64,000 bases of DNA. Source: Syntrophomonadaceae bacterium (GTDB lineage: Bacteria; Bacillota; Dethiobacteria; DTU022). Under the pieces are notes generated by a model that saw nothing but the letters and a program-made list of their open reading frames with translations, was not told where the DNA came from and made no database searches. This document shows, piece after piece, positions 1 to 8,124 of this stretch. Both the position numbers and the translations under genes were made by a program. Numbering within the stretch: the first letter of the stretch is position 1; the number at the start of each line of letters is the position of its first letter. Where the stretch lies: the NCBI GenBank assembly GCA_007119965.1, contig SKOR01000038.1:34523-98522 (forward strand), read 5' to 3'.

Positions 1-303
1 AATGCGGCCTGTGATTATATCACCCGTCCGCATGTTGAAGCGTCGGATCTGTGAAGCGGATATATATATATCATCTTCAGAAAAATAATATTTTTTCCGC
101 CGCAAAAACCCAAAGCCGTCCGACATGATCTCAAGCATCCCTGAGGCGCTGTGCTGTTCGCCATTTTCAGAAAACAGCCTGGTCAGCGTTTCCACCAACT
201 CTTGCTTGCGCATAGTAGACTGCCCTTTAATTTCATGCTCCTTAGCCAAACGGTGCAAGTCATTCAAAGTCATTGTTTTTAATTTTTCTGTATCCAAAAC
301 CAT
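1..303 (-). CDS. rho: Transcription termination factor Rho (N-terminal part, cut by window edge)
   Basis: Translating the minus strand from the ATG at 303 gives about 101 residues running off the window. Residues 1-45 look like the Rho N-terminal helical domain (LNDLHRLAKEHEIKG then MRKQELVETL). Residues 55-101 match the start of the RNA-binding cold-shock domain, with the hallmarks DGFGFLR, DDIYIS, SQIRRF and RTGDIITG. Rho is the hexameric RNA helicase that ends transcription of untranslated RNA. The helicase core lies outside the window. The start is supported by an AAAGGTGG ribosome site just upstream. The gene sits 13 bp downstream of the antiporter gene in the same direction, so the two may be co-transcribed. 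The identification is from visible motifs and is firm, although only a quarter of the protein is present. Confidence 0.9.
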   Translation of the reverse strand, partial: MVLDTEKLKTMTLNDLHRLAKEHEIKGQSTMRKQELVETLTRLFSENGEQHSASGMLEIMSDGFGFLRRKKYYFSEDDIYISASQIRRFNMRTGDIITGRI

Positions 304-316
304 CCACCACCTTTTG

Positions 317-1318
317 TTAATTACCACCGGACCTGAATAGCAGGTAGGCTGCGGTAAAGTAGCCTGCCAGCACCAGTAATGTATCAAATCCTATACGGCC
401 AATCTTCTTTTCTGAACGGTAGACCATGCCAAAGATGATCGTTGTAGTGATCAGGATCACTATCAGCGCTGAAGCAAGGTGACTACCTGAAACGTTATAG
501 AGCAGCGGTTCCGGCAGATAAAACAGATCCGCCAGGAAAACAATAAACAGGTTCATAAAATTCGCCCCGAAAACATTGGCAACCGCCATATCAAGATAGC
601 CCATCCGCACGGCCGAAAAGGTTGTAACTGTTTCGGGAAGCGATGTGCTGACTGCCAAAAATATTGAACCGACAAATGTATGGCCCAAACCGGTTTCCAG
701 GGCAATCCGGTCGGATGCATCGGTCACCAGAACCCCTGCTGCAATTATTAACACGGCTGCCAGGGCAAAGTTCAGCAATGCGCGTCTCGTAGAAACAGTG
801 ACACCGGGAGTATGCATCTCTTCTGCGCCTCCCGGCCGGAAGAGATTTCTGCGTTCATAGCGATATAAAAGCCTGTTACCGTAAATGAAAACAACCGCTA
901 TGAGGAGGGTTTCCATGCCAACCCAACCAACAGGAACGTAGACAATACCGAGCATTGCAATGGAAGCAAGGCAAATAGTGGTTATGCTCAGGGAGGCTGT
1001 GATAATGTGTCCCTGGTTAAGGCGGGCGGTCATCGGCCCTTTGCCTGAAACAATATCTATCACGGCGAGCAGGGACAGGTTGAAAAGACAGCTGCCCAGG
1101 ACATTGCCCAGCGCCAGGTCAGGAGCATCTATAGATACTGCCCTTATTGTTGTTACCAGTTCCGGAAGTGACGTAGCCAGCGGCAGCATAAGCGCCCCAA
1201 TCCAGGCCGTGCCAATTCCAGTATTTTCTGCAACGACAGCCGCGTTTTTGGTCAGCTTGGTTCCCGCAAAAATTATGAGTACCGCACATAGAAGAAACTG
1301 TATCCATGGATTGACCAT
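317..1318 (-). CDS. CaCA-family sodium/calcium (cation/proton) antiporter
   Basis: This is a 333-residue polytopic membrane protein made of two related halves, as in the CaCA (Na+/Ca2+ exchanger, YrbG-like) family. The first half carries the alpha-repeat signature ATSLPEL (48-54) and GNVLGSCLFN (71-80). The second half repeats it as STSLPET (near 228) and ANVFGANFMNL. The acidic residues in these repeats bind the transported cation. The length is normal for bacterial exchangers. The ATG has a GGGAG site upstream. The protein lies in the cytoplasmic membrane and would exchange Na+ or H+ for Ca2+ or a similar cation. The exact ion cannot be read from sequence. It is followed closely by rho in the same direction. 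Confidence 0.88.
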   Translation of the reverse strand: MVNPWIQFLLCAVLIIFAGTKLTKNAAVVAENTGIGTAWIGALMLPLATSLPELVTTIRAVSIDAPDLALGNVLGSCLFNLSLLAVIDIVSGKGPMTARLNQGHIITASLSITTICLASIAMLGIVYVPVGWVGMETLLIAVVFIYGNRLLYRYERRNLFRPGGAEEMHTPGVTVSTRRALLNFALAAVLIIAAGVLVTDASDRIALETGLGHTFVGSIFLAVSTSLPETVTTFSAVRMGYLDMAVANVFGANFMNLFIVFLADLFYLPEPLLYNVSGSHLASALIVILITTTIIFGMVYRSEKKIGRIGFDTLLVLAGYFTAAYLLFRSGGN

Positions 1319-1583
1319 TTTGCTCCCGGGGTATGAAACTATTTAGTATTGAAGCAGATTTATAATATTGCGTTAATCGGCAATGTCAACCTTGATTTCC
1401 TTTATGAAGGGGGATAGATAAATTATAAAACCAACACGATAAAACTTCAGGATATTAAGCTGCATAAAGGATTAACCGGTATATTAATATCTTTCGGTAT
1501 CTTATATTCGCTACAGATAACAATATTCCTGCTAACCGGGTTTAATATTCCCGACTTCCCGGCCGAAAGTCTAATTTCTTCGC
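1319..1583. other. Intergenic region with no recognisable gene
   Basis: This AT-rich gap lies between the antiporter and the metallo-hydrolase gene. It presumably contains the antiporter promoter on the minus strand, but no convincing -35/-10 pair or terminator was identified. A 62-codon plus-strand open frame at 1418-1606 lacks any ATG, GTG or TTG and is not treated as a gene. Confidence 0.5.
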
Positions 1584-2210
1584 TCAACGAAAGTCACGGT
1601 TTATAATAAAGGGGTTGCTCCCGGCCTCCGCGCCTATTGTGGTTGCCGGCCCGTGCCCCGGATAAACCACTGTCGCGGGGTCTAAAACCAGAAGTTTCCG
1701 ATTAATGCTTTCCATGAGGTCATTGTATGAACCTCCGGGCAAATCAGTCCTCCCGACCGATCCGGCAAAAAGGGTGTCTCCGCAAAATACTGCAGAATCG
1801 GTCATGAGACATATTCCGCCTTTCGTATGGCCGGGCGTTTCAATAACTCCCAGGGTACAGCTCCCAAAGTTAACCCGATCGCCTTCCCCGATAAACTTGT
1901 CCGGGTGAGGCTGTTTGCGCAGAACCAGTTTCAAACCAAAACCGGGGTTTTTATAAAGTTCTAAATCTTTTGCATTAAGCAAAACCGGGGCTCCAAATTC
2001 TTCTCGAAGCTTTCCATTTGCACCTATATGATCAATGTGTCCATGGGTATTAATGATACAGTTTATCCTTAATTGTAGAGTTTTAATAGTATCGGCAATT
2101 TTTTTGCCTTCTGCGCCAGGATCAATTACGACAGCTTCATTCGTCTCGGGACAGGAAACAAGGTAACTATTTGTGGCAAACATACTTACCGTGATTGCCT
2201 TAACTCTCAC
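1584..2210 (-). CDS. Metallo-beta-lactamase-fold hydrolase (glyoxalase II-like)
   Basis: This 208-residue protein carries the metallo-beta-lactamase metal motif THGHIDH (55-61: His56, His58, Asp60, His61). Further metal ligands are in ETPGHT, CGDTLF and the C-terminal VYPGHGP. The overall pattern is that of small GloB/YcbL-type thioester hydrolases, which bind two metal ions and hydrolyse S-lactoylglutathione-like or other thioesters. The true substrate is unknown. The GTG start at 2210 has a GGAAG site upstream. The protein is too short for WalJ/YycJ (about 260 residues), which often ends wal operons, so it is probably not that protein. It lies about 50 bp after the alkaline-phosphatase-superfamily gene in the same direction. 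Confidence 0.82.
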   Translation of the reverse strand: MRVKAITVSMFATNSYLVSCPETNEAVVIDPGAEGKKIADTIKTLQLRINCIINTHGHIDHIGANGKLREEFGAPVLLNAKDLELYKNPGFGLKLVLRKQPHPDKFIGEGDRVNFGSCTLGVIETPGHTKGGICLMTDSAVFCGDTLFAGSVGRTDLPGGSYNDLMESINRKLLVLDPATVVYPGHGPATTIGAEAGSNPFIINRDFR

Positions 2211-2257
2211 GAGGCACTTCCTTTCACTTAAACCGACCGCTGGGATTTATTCAGGTA

Positions 2258-3193
2258 TTATCGGCCTTTTGCGGCGCTCTCCCAGTCGATGGTTTTGCAA
2301 ATTGCAGGCAGCAGGTCTGTTAAATCTGTTAGGCCTGGTTCAAGGTAACTGCGCAGCACCCTGTTTCCCACCAGCAGGGCCGGGACCTGATTATAGGTGT
2401 GGCCCCTTCCGGAAACATCCTCCAGGTTGCCGTGGTCACTGGAGACCAGGAGCATTGTTTGATCAGGATCGATCAAGTCGGCAAGGGTGCCGATAAAACG
2501 ATCCAGGATGGCAATCACACGGGCAGCTTCAACCCGGTCAGCCATATGCCCGGCAAGATCACTGAGAAAGTATTCGAAAAGACAGAAATCATAGTTTTTG
2601 CTAATTGCAACCAGACGACCGGCTCCTTCTTCAGGAGTGATTAACGGCAGGTTAAAGCCCATCCGCCGTAAAATATCATTTGTGATATCCATATACAGGG
2701 CCCGTCCCTCTTTTAAGTCACTCAGGCCATAAAAGGGCAGGCCTCCGTAATAGGTAACCAGGGTTGAACAGGAATAGCGGTTACCGGGCAGGCCCCTGTT
2801 CAGCATTTGGAAAAACATTGGCCTGTAGGCATTGGCAAAGATTACTTTTCTACCCTTCTTTTTCAATTGGCGAAAGATGCCTTTGGCGGACAGCAGCCTT
2901 CTCAGCCTGATTTCCGGGTAACCGTTTAAATGGCAGCCTAAAATGGCAGGCGCATTTACACCGGTAAAAATAGAAGCCTGGCCGGTTGCGCTTTGCGGGA
3001 GGCCCGGAACACCAAGGGCGGCATCCAGCCCTACCAGGGATGCCTTGCAGCCGGCATGACCGGCTGACGCGCAGGTCAACCGCTTGCCATCAAGGATCTT
3101 TGTTAATCCGGGCGTCTCGTTTACATAAAAGGGGTTGTCCTGCTGTTCTTTTCCCAGACCAACCCCGTCAACAAAAACAAAGAGCAGGCGCAA
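2258..3193 (-). CDS. Alkaline-phosphatase-superfamily metalloenzyme (phosphoglycerate-mutase-like)
   Basis: The 311-residue protein opens with LLFVFVDGVGLGKE, the first metal-binding motif of the alkaline phosphatase / cofactor-independent phosphoglycerate mutase superfamily. Near residue 250 it has LLVSSDHGNLEDVSGRGHTYNQVP, shown here only in outline: Asp-His-Gly-Asn and a later His-Thr-Tyr-Asn, both typical metal ligands. It is shorter than true phosphoglycerate mutase (about 510 residues), so it is more likely a phosphatase or phosphomutase of unknown substrate. TTG is chosen as start because GGAGG lies seven bases upstream. It sits 15 bp downstream of the HtrA-like protease gene, suggesting co-transcription. 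Confidence 0.78.
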   Translation of the reverse strand: MRLLFVFVDGVGLGKEQQDNPFYVNETPGLTKILDGKRLTCASAGHAGCKASLVGLDAALGVPGLPQSATGQASIFTGVNAPAILGCHLNGYPEIRLRRLLSAKGIFRQLKKKGRKVIFANAYRPMFFQMLNRGLPGNRYSCSTLVTYYGGLPFYGLSDLKEGRALYMDITNDILRRMGFNLPLITPEEGAGRLVAISKNYDFCLFEYFLSDLAGHMADRVEAARVIAILDRFIGTLADLIDPDQTMLLVSSDHGNLEDVSGRGHTYNQVPALLVGNRVLRSYLEPGLTDLTDLLPAICKTIDWESAAKGR

Positions 3194-3208
3194 TGCTAAG
3201 CCTCCGTT

Positions 3209-4450
3209 TTATTGATCCGAGTCTTCTTCAGTCTCCCCATTTTCCGGGGCTTCAAATTCAGGCTCACCGGGTTCGGGTTCCCAATCATCAGGCTCTATAT
3301 CTTCCTGCCATTCCCATTCTTCCGGCCGCTCATCAAGGGTAACCTCAACGCTCATCCTCTCACCGTCACGGTAAAAGGCAACTATAAGAGTATCGCCCGG
3401 ATGGTAGTCCAGCAAGCGATCGAAGAGCTGGGCCAGGTAATTAATATCGCGGTCATCCATCGCAACAATTACGTCTCCGGCCTGCAGCCCGGCTTCATCG
3501 GCAGCGCTGTCAGGGACAACTTCAATAATCAGGACGCCCTGATCAGGAGCTTCATCACTATACAACGGCCAATCATCAATTATCACACCAAGGTGCGGCC
3601 TGATTACCCGGCCGTGCTCCATTAAATCATCCATTACCCTGCGTACGGTATTGCTGGGAATAGAAAGGCCAATTCCCTCGACGCCCATCAGCGATATCTT
3701 GGCCGTGTTAATACCGATAATTTCACCGTCCAGGTTTACAAGCGGGCCGCCGCTGTTTCCGGGGTTAACCAGGGCATCGGTCTGCACAAATGAATATGCA
3801 TAATTGCCTCCGGGAAGCCTGACCTGACGATCTACAGCGCTGACAATTCCTGCGGTAACCGTCTGTTGAAAATAACCGAGCGGGTTGCCGATTGCAGCCA
3901 CTGTTTCCCCGACCCTCAAACTGCCTGAATCGCCAAGCGCCATGGCAGTCAGCCCGGTCTCATCTATCTTAAGCAGGGCCAGATCGGTTAAAACATCCTC
4001 GCCTACAAGCTCGGCTTCATAGCGTCCCCTGTCCGGCAGCAGAATCGAAATGTTGTCTGCATTTTCAATGACATGGTGATTTGTAATTATATAGCCGTCA
4101 GTTGAAATCAGCACTCCTGAACCCGATTCGGCAGGCTCGAGACGTTCTTCACCAAAGCGGTCCACATAAACCTGCCTGCTTACACCGACAACTGCAGGCA
4201 TAACTTCTTCCGCAACATCGATCAAGCAGGGTCCTGCAGCAGGTTGCTCTCCGGGTGCAACCGCTACCGGCTCATCATCCGCGGCTTCCAATGGAAGCTC
4301 ATCTATATCAGGGGCCAGGATAAAAACAAACAACCCGTAAACCAGGGCAGCTCCTAGAAGAATGCCAAGGACCCCAAATGAAAGGTAGCCGATAAAAGAC
4401 CAGAACCCACCGCGATTCGAACTTGTATAGTGGCCATGATGTTGTTTCAT
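3209..4450 (-). CDS. htrA: HtrA/DegP-type membrane-anchored serine protease
   Basis: This 413-residue S1C protease has an N-terminal membrane anchor (about 17-46), a trypsin-like domain and one PDZ domain (about 285-370). The catalytic triad is visible as His126 (TNHHV), Asp156 (TDLALL) and Ser233 (NPGNSGGP). It degrades misfolded proteins outside the membrane. The last 40 residues are strongly acidic and rich in Pro, Glu and Trp, an unusual tail after the PDZ domain. An AGGAGAGGAGG site precedes the ATG. In Bacilli an htrA-type gene (htrC/yycK) also ends the walRK locus, so the position after walRK-yycHI-murA fits. It could be under WalR or envelope-stress control, but no operator was identified. 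Confidence 0.93.
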   Translation of the reverse strand: MKQHHGHYTSSNRGGFWSFIGYLSFGVLGILLGAALVYGLFVFILAPDIDELPLEAADDEPVAVAPGEQPAAGPCLIDVAEEVMPAVVGVSRQVYVDRFGEERLEPAESGSGVLISTDGYIITNHHVIENADNISILLPDRGRYEAELVGEDVLTDLALLKIDETGLTAMALGDSGSLRVGETVAAIGNPLGYFQQTVTAGIVSAVDRQVRLPGGNYAYSFVQTDALVNPGNSGGPLVNLDGEIIGINTAKISLMGVEGIGLSIPSNTVRRVMDDLMEHGRVIRPHLGVIIDDWPLYSDEAPDQGVLIIEVVPDSAADEAGLQAGDVIVAMDDRDINYLAQLFDRLLDYHPGDTLIVAFYRDGERMSVEVTLDERPEEWEWQEDIEPDDWEPEPGEPEFEAPENGETEEDSDQ

Positions 4451-4498
4451 TGAGAAATACCTCCTCTCCTGTATAGTTTATCTCATATACCTCGCACC

Positions 4499-4528
4499 GT
4501 AAAGATACTGCCTGTCGGCAGGCTTTAC
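4499..4528 (-). other. Imperfect hairpin upstream of the htrA-type gene
   Basis: On the minus strand, outer arms GTAAAG and CTTTAC enclose an inner stem CTGCC/GGCAG with loop GACA. No run of T follows on either strand, so it does not look like a standard terminator. It lies in the 90-bp gap after murA and before htrA and could be a processing or pausing element. Confidence 0.35.
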
Positions 4529-4540
4529 AGGTATATTACG

Positions 4541-5830
4541 TCAGTCAACTTTGCCTGATTGCCGGTCGTAGCTTTCATCAGCTGTGCGATAGATGGAGGC
4601 TCCCAGGCCTGTCAACTTACCTTCAAAGTTATCATAGCCCCGGTCTACATGATCCACAGCACTGATCTGGCTTTCGCCGTCAGCAGTTAGCGCGGCAATT
4701 ATCAGCGCTGCGCCCGACCTTAAATCAGGCGCCGCGACAGGAGCTCCGGTCAGGGGCATACCACCCTCAATCAGGGCGGTTCGCCCTTCAACTTTGATCC
4801 GGGCCCCCATTCTCTTCAATTCATTGACATGATTATAGCGGCCGTCAAAAACATTTTCTGTTATTACACTGAGGCCTTCGGCTGCTGTAAGCAGTACCAT
4901 GCCCGGCGGCTGAAGATCCGTCGGAAAGCCCGGATAGGGAAACGTTTTTAAATCTGACGACACCAGCGGGGCCGTTCCATCGACAGTAATTTTTTCAGGG
5001 TCAACCTCAACTTTAGCTCCTATTTCCCTGATTTTTGCAGTTATCGCCTCAAGGTGCTTCGGAATAACATCCTCCACGGTTACACGGCCCCTTGTGGCTG
5101 CTGCAGCCATCATAAATGTTCCGGCTTCAATCCGATCAGGAATTACAGTGTGCACAGCACCTTTGAACTTTTTAACCCCATCTATTCTTATGACATCAGT
5201 CCCTGCTCCCCTGACTGATGCTCCCATCGCGTTCAGAAAGTTAGACAGGTCGACAATTTCAGGTTCCTTGGCCACATTTTCCAGGATTGTCCTGCCTTCT
5301 GCGGCAGCGGCAGCCAGCATCAGGTTTATGGTTGCCCCTATGCTGACGACATCCAGGTACACGCGGGCACCGGTTAATTTTTGGGCAGTAAGTTTGATCA
5401 TGCCGTGTTCAATGTTAATGTCCGCCCCCAGGGCCGTAAAACCCTTTAAATGCTGATCTATCGGCCTTGGTCCGAGATCACAACCTCCCGGGATAGGCAC
5501 CTCCGCCCTGCCAAAACGAGCCAGGAGACTGCCCATAAAGTAGTAAGAGGCTCGCATTTTTTTAACAAGCTCGTAAGAAGGGGCAATTTTAGAAATGCTG
5601 CCCGGGGTGAGCTCCAGGGAATCCCTTCCACGCCTGCGGATGGAAACCCCGAGATTTTCCAGTATTTCAATCATTGTCCGAACGTCTGTAATATCAGGCA
5701 AATTCTCAAGGCAAACGGTTTCTGAAGTCATAACTGACGCCGGCAGCAGTGCTACCGCAGAGTTTTTTGAACCGCTTATTTTTACGCTGCCTGACAGGGC
5801 TGTTTTGCCCTTTACAATAAATTTTTCCAT
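4541..5830 (-). CDS. murA: UDP-N-acetylglucosamine 1-carboxyvinyltransferase MurA
   Basis: MurA transfers enolpyruvate from phosphoenolpyruvate to UDP-GlcNAc, the first committed step of peptidoglycan synthesis in the cytoplasm. The 429-residue length is standard. Lys22-Asn23 in the SGSKNSA motif and Cys117 in IPGGCDLG are the substrate-binding and catalytic residues. A cysteine rather than aspartate here predicts fosfomycin sensitivity in principle. The gene follows yycI by 63 bp in the direction of the walRK operon, placing an essential wall enzyme in the neighbourhood of the wall-homeostasis regulators. Many Bacillota have two murA copies; whether this is the only one cannot be seen here. 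Confidence 0.96.
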   Translation of the reverse strand: MEKFIVKGKTALSGSVKISGSKNSAVALLPASVMTSETVCLENLPDITDVRTMIEILENLGVSIRRRGRDSLELTPGSISKIAPSYELVKKMRASYYFMGSLLARFGRAEVPIPGGCDLGPRPIDQHLKGFTALGADINIEHGMIKLTAQKLTGARVYLDVVSIGATINLMLAAAAAEGRTILENVAKEPEIVDLSNFLNAMGASVRGAGTDVIRIDGVKKFKGAVHTVIPDRIEAGTFMMAAAATRGRVTVEDVIPKHLEAITAKIREIGAKVEVDPEKITVDGTAPLVSSDLKTFPYPGFPTDLQPPGMVLLTAAEGLSVITENVFDGRYNHVNELKRMGARIKVEGRTALIEGGMPLTGAPVAAPDLRSGAALIIAALTADGESQISAVDHVDRGYDNFEGKLTGLGASIYRTADESYDRQSGKVD

Positions 5831-5893
5831 GATGACCTCCCGTAGGTGCTTAAGTCAGATACTTTCCGAATCCCGGCTACTTTCTAAAAATAA

Positions 5894-6781
5894 CTAGGGA
5901 AGCTGTTCCGGTATAATAGTATCCTGTTCGATATTGCCTGTAAAAGCATTGATATAATGCCGGTCATTTCCGTCGAGCTCAATTCGCCAAACCGGAGGGA
6001 TCTCCCATTTTTCAGCATCATACTCTCCGCTGAAATAACCCAGCTTTATCGCCTCGATATCTCTCGGCACAGGACTAGGCCCCAGCCTGTCGACAAGGTT
6101 CTGCAAAGCCTCGGCGGCCGAAATCACTTTCATTTCTCTCAGGGGCAGCCTGTCAACCGGGTTCAGCCAGTATATCTCAATTATATTAACTTCGCCCGCT
6201 TCAAGAATTACTTTCAGCTGGCCCGCATAAATCGGCATTTCCTGATATACCTGGTAATAATTAAAGTTGATAAAACCGGCATCGCTCTTTTCCATATAAT
6301 CGAAAACGGCTCCTTCAGGCATTAGCTTCTCTTCCTCAATAAAATTATCGACCAGCTCGGTTAACCTGTGCGCCTCGATGCCGGCTGCATCTTCGACAAG
6401 CCTTACGCCCGGTTCATAGATCACCCGGATCAGGCCGCTTGAATAGACGACGGCTGTCTCATTGTCTGCCCTGTAAGCAGTTGCATTATCAGATTCAACG
6501 ACATGAGCCCCTTTTTTGATAAATTCCTGCAGGACTTCGCCCTGAAAGCTCCGGGCTGGCTCTACGGTCAGAAAATCGCTGACATGAACAGACCGGCTGA
6601 GGGTTGTTTGGAGAAAATAGTTGTTTTCGCTGAGCATAACCTCTGTGGCCTGCAAATCCTCAGCAGTTACGGCAACCCTGGTCATACGGCCGAAATCAGG
6701 CCAAAAAAGATGGTAGCCGAGAAAGAGGTTTAAACCGGCAAAAGCAATTATTAGAATCGACTTGGCGCGGCCAAGGTTCAC
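5894..6781 (-). CDS. yycI: WalRK-associated membrane regulator YycI
   Basis: The 295-residue protein has a single N-terminal membrane segment (about 8-27, ILIIAFAGLNLFLGYHLFW) and an extracytoplasmic domain, as in YycI. In Bacillus subtilis YycI and YycH bind WalK through their transmembrane segments and modulate its kinase activity. Identification rests on the N-terminal pattern (NLGRAKSILIIAF), the size and the location directly after yycH, whose 3' end it overlaps by 4 bp. Sequence conservation in this family is low, so the name depends partly on context. Confidence 0.85.
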   Translation of the reverse strand: MNLGRAKSILIIAFAGLNLFLGYHLFWPDFGRMTRVAVTAEDLQATEVMLSENNYFLQTTLSRSVHVSDFLTVEPARSFQGEVLQEFIKKGAHVVESDNATAYRADNETAVVYSSGLIRVIYEPGVRLVEDAAGIEAHRLTELVDNFIEEEKLMPEGAVFDYMEKSDAGFINFNYYQVYQEMPIYAGQLKVILEAGEVNIIEIYWLNPVDRLPLREMKVISAAEALQNLVDRLGPSPVPRDIEAIKLGYFSGEYDAEKWEIPPVWRIELDGNDRHYINAFTGNIEQDTIIPEQLP

Positions 6782-8124
6782 AAAAGATCCTCCCCCCTGA
6801 TAGGCTCAAGCTGATATGCATCTAAAATATAAGCCTTTCCGTTAATCTTTATCCGCCATACCGGCTGTCCCCTGTAACCATTAGATAAGTCACGGACTGC
6901 ATAGCCCAGGCACAATTCCTCGAGTCGCATGATATTTCCACTTTCGGGCGCCTGCTCATTCAATAAGTAGACCGCTGCATCAAGTGCATCGTTCCATGCT
7001 GCAACAGGTTTTTGTTCCCTGTCTTCCGGAGTAAAATCGCCGGGGACAAATATGGAACGGTTGTAATGAATTAACCCGTTATCGTTAAACAACGCCCTCG
7101 TCGGTTGACGGGTAAAGATTGGGAAACCGTTGTAATACATATTCCATTTCGCGTTGTAATATACTGCCCTGCCCCACCCCGACAGGTTAAGCTCTTCCAG
7201 GCGAAGGCTTTCCGGCCACCCTCCATGGTAGCTGATTAGACTGCTGCTGTTAAACAGGGCGTCCGGGTATGCTGCAGTAACCTGCCCTTCTTCCTTCTGG
7301 GGTGAAGAATATTCCAGGCCGGTGCTGGTTAAACGCAGCCCTTTGTCACCATCAGTATAGATTAAACCCCCATCTTTCTCTTCGATGATCCGGGCCATGT
7401 TATAATCCACAAAAAATGTTTTCAGGATTAAACTCCGGTCGATATCTTCAGCTCTCAGGTTCAGCTCATCCATGTAAACAGGTTCCAGTGGCACATAGAT
7501 GTTTCCACTTATTTCTAACCCGGATTTGAGTTGCTGATCCTGCTGTTCTGCTGATAGTACAGTATACAGCGTTTTGCCTGCCAAAGAAACTTCCTCCAGC
7601 ATTTCACTGAAAACCGCTGCTCTTGCTGAAGACAGCTGCAGGTAAATTTCATTGTTACTGCCGGCCTCAGCCAGCGCCAGCCATTTTTGGCTCTCGTTCG
7701 AATAAACTTCAATCATGCTAACTTCGGTATACGCGGCATCAGGAAGCCAGGGCAGCTCTTCGCCGACAGGAAGTACCGGATCCAGGTAAAAGGCCAAAAC
7801 CTTTACAGAATCCTCAGGCAGCGCTTCTTCTTCCATAGCTGCATCAAATCTAATCTGCTGCAGGATTAACGATAAAGTATCCCACAGGCTATCGTATTTT
7901 GCTTCCCCTTTTTTAAAAATGTACGACCCTTCTTCAGCGCGCAGCACAATATGGCCCGGTGTCAGGACATTTTCCAGGGAACGTGGCTCCTCAACCAGGA
8001 TTCTTTCATAAATATCTTCTTCAACCAGCTGGGCCGGTTTTTCCCCGTACCATAACTGGTAGGTTAAAAGCAGGCTCAGGCCTACCAGAAAAAAAAGCAG
8101 TGCACTTTTAACTTTTTCCATCAT
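6778..8124 (-). CDS. yycH: WalRK-associated membrane regulator YycH
   Basis: The 448-residue protein has one N-terminal membrane segment (about 7-25) followed by a large extracytoplasmic region, the layout of YycH. It overlaps walK by 4 bp and yycI by 4 bp, indicating translational coupling in the order walR-walK-yycH-yycI. In Bacilli YycH and YycI form a heterodimer that tunes WalK. The C-terminal part (PVWRIKINGKAYILDA) resembles the C-terminal part of the next protein, YycI (PPVWRIELDG, then HYINAFTG), consistent with the two families sharing a fold. The assignment rests on architecture and gene order more than on strict motifs. Confidence 0.85.
   Translation of the reverse strand: MMEKVKSALLFFLVGLSLLLTYQLWYGEKPAQLVEEDIYERILVEEPRSLENVLTPGHIVLRAEEGSYIFKKGEAKYDSLWDTLSLILQQIRFDAAMEEEALPEDSVKVLAFYLDPVLPVGEELPWLPDAAYTEVSMIEVYSNESQKWLALAEAGSNNEIYLQLSSARAAVFSEMLEEVSLAGKTLYTVLSAEQQDQQLKSGLEISGNIYVPLEPVYMDELNLRAEDIDRSLILKTFFVDYNMARIIEEKDGGLIYTDGDKGLRLTSTGLEYSSPQKEEGQVTAAYPDALFNSSSLISYHGGWPESLRLEELNLSGWGRAVYYNAKWNMYYNGFPIFTRQPTRALFNDNGLIHYNRSIFVPGDFTPEDREQKPVAAWNDALDAAVYLLNEQAPESGNIMRLEELCLGYAVRDLSNGYRGQPVWRIKINGKAYILDAYQLEPIRGEDLL

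Noticed and set aside
1418-1606. Open plus-strand frame with a hydrophobic translation
   Set aside because: It has no ATG, GTG or TTG codon, overlaps the 3' end of the hydrolase gene, and AT-rich DNA often gives hydrophobic translations.
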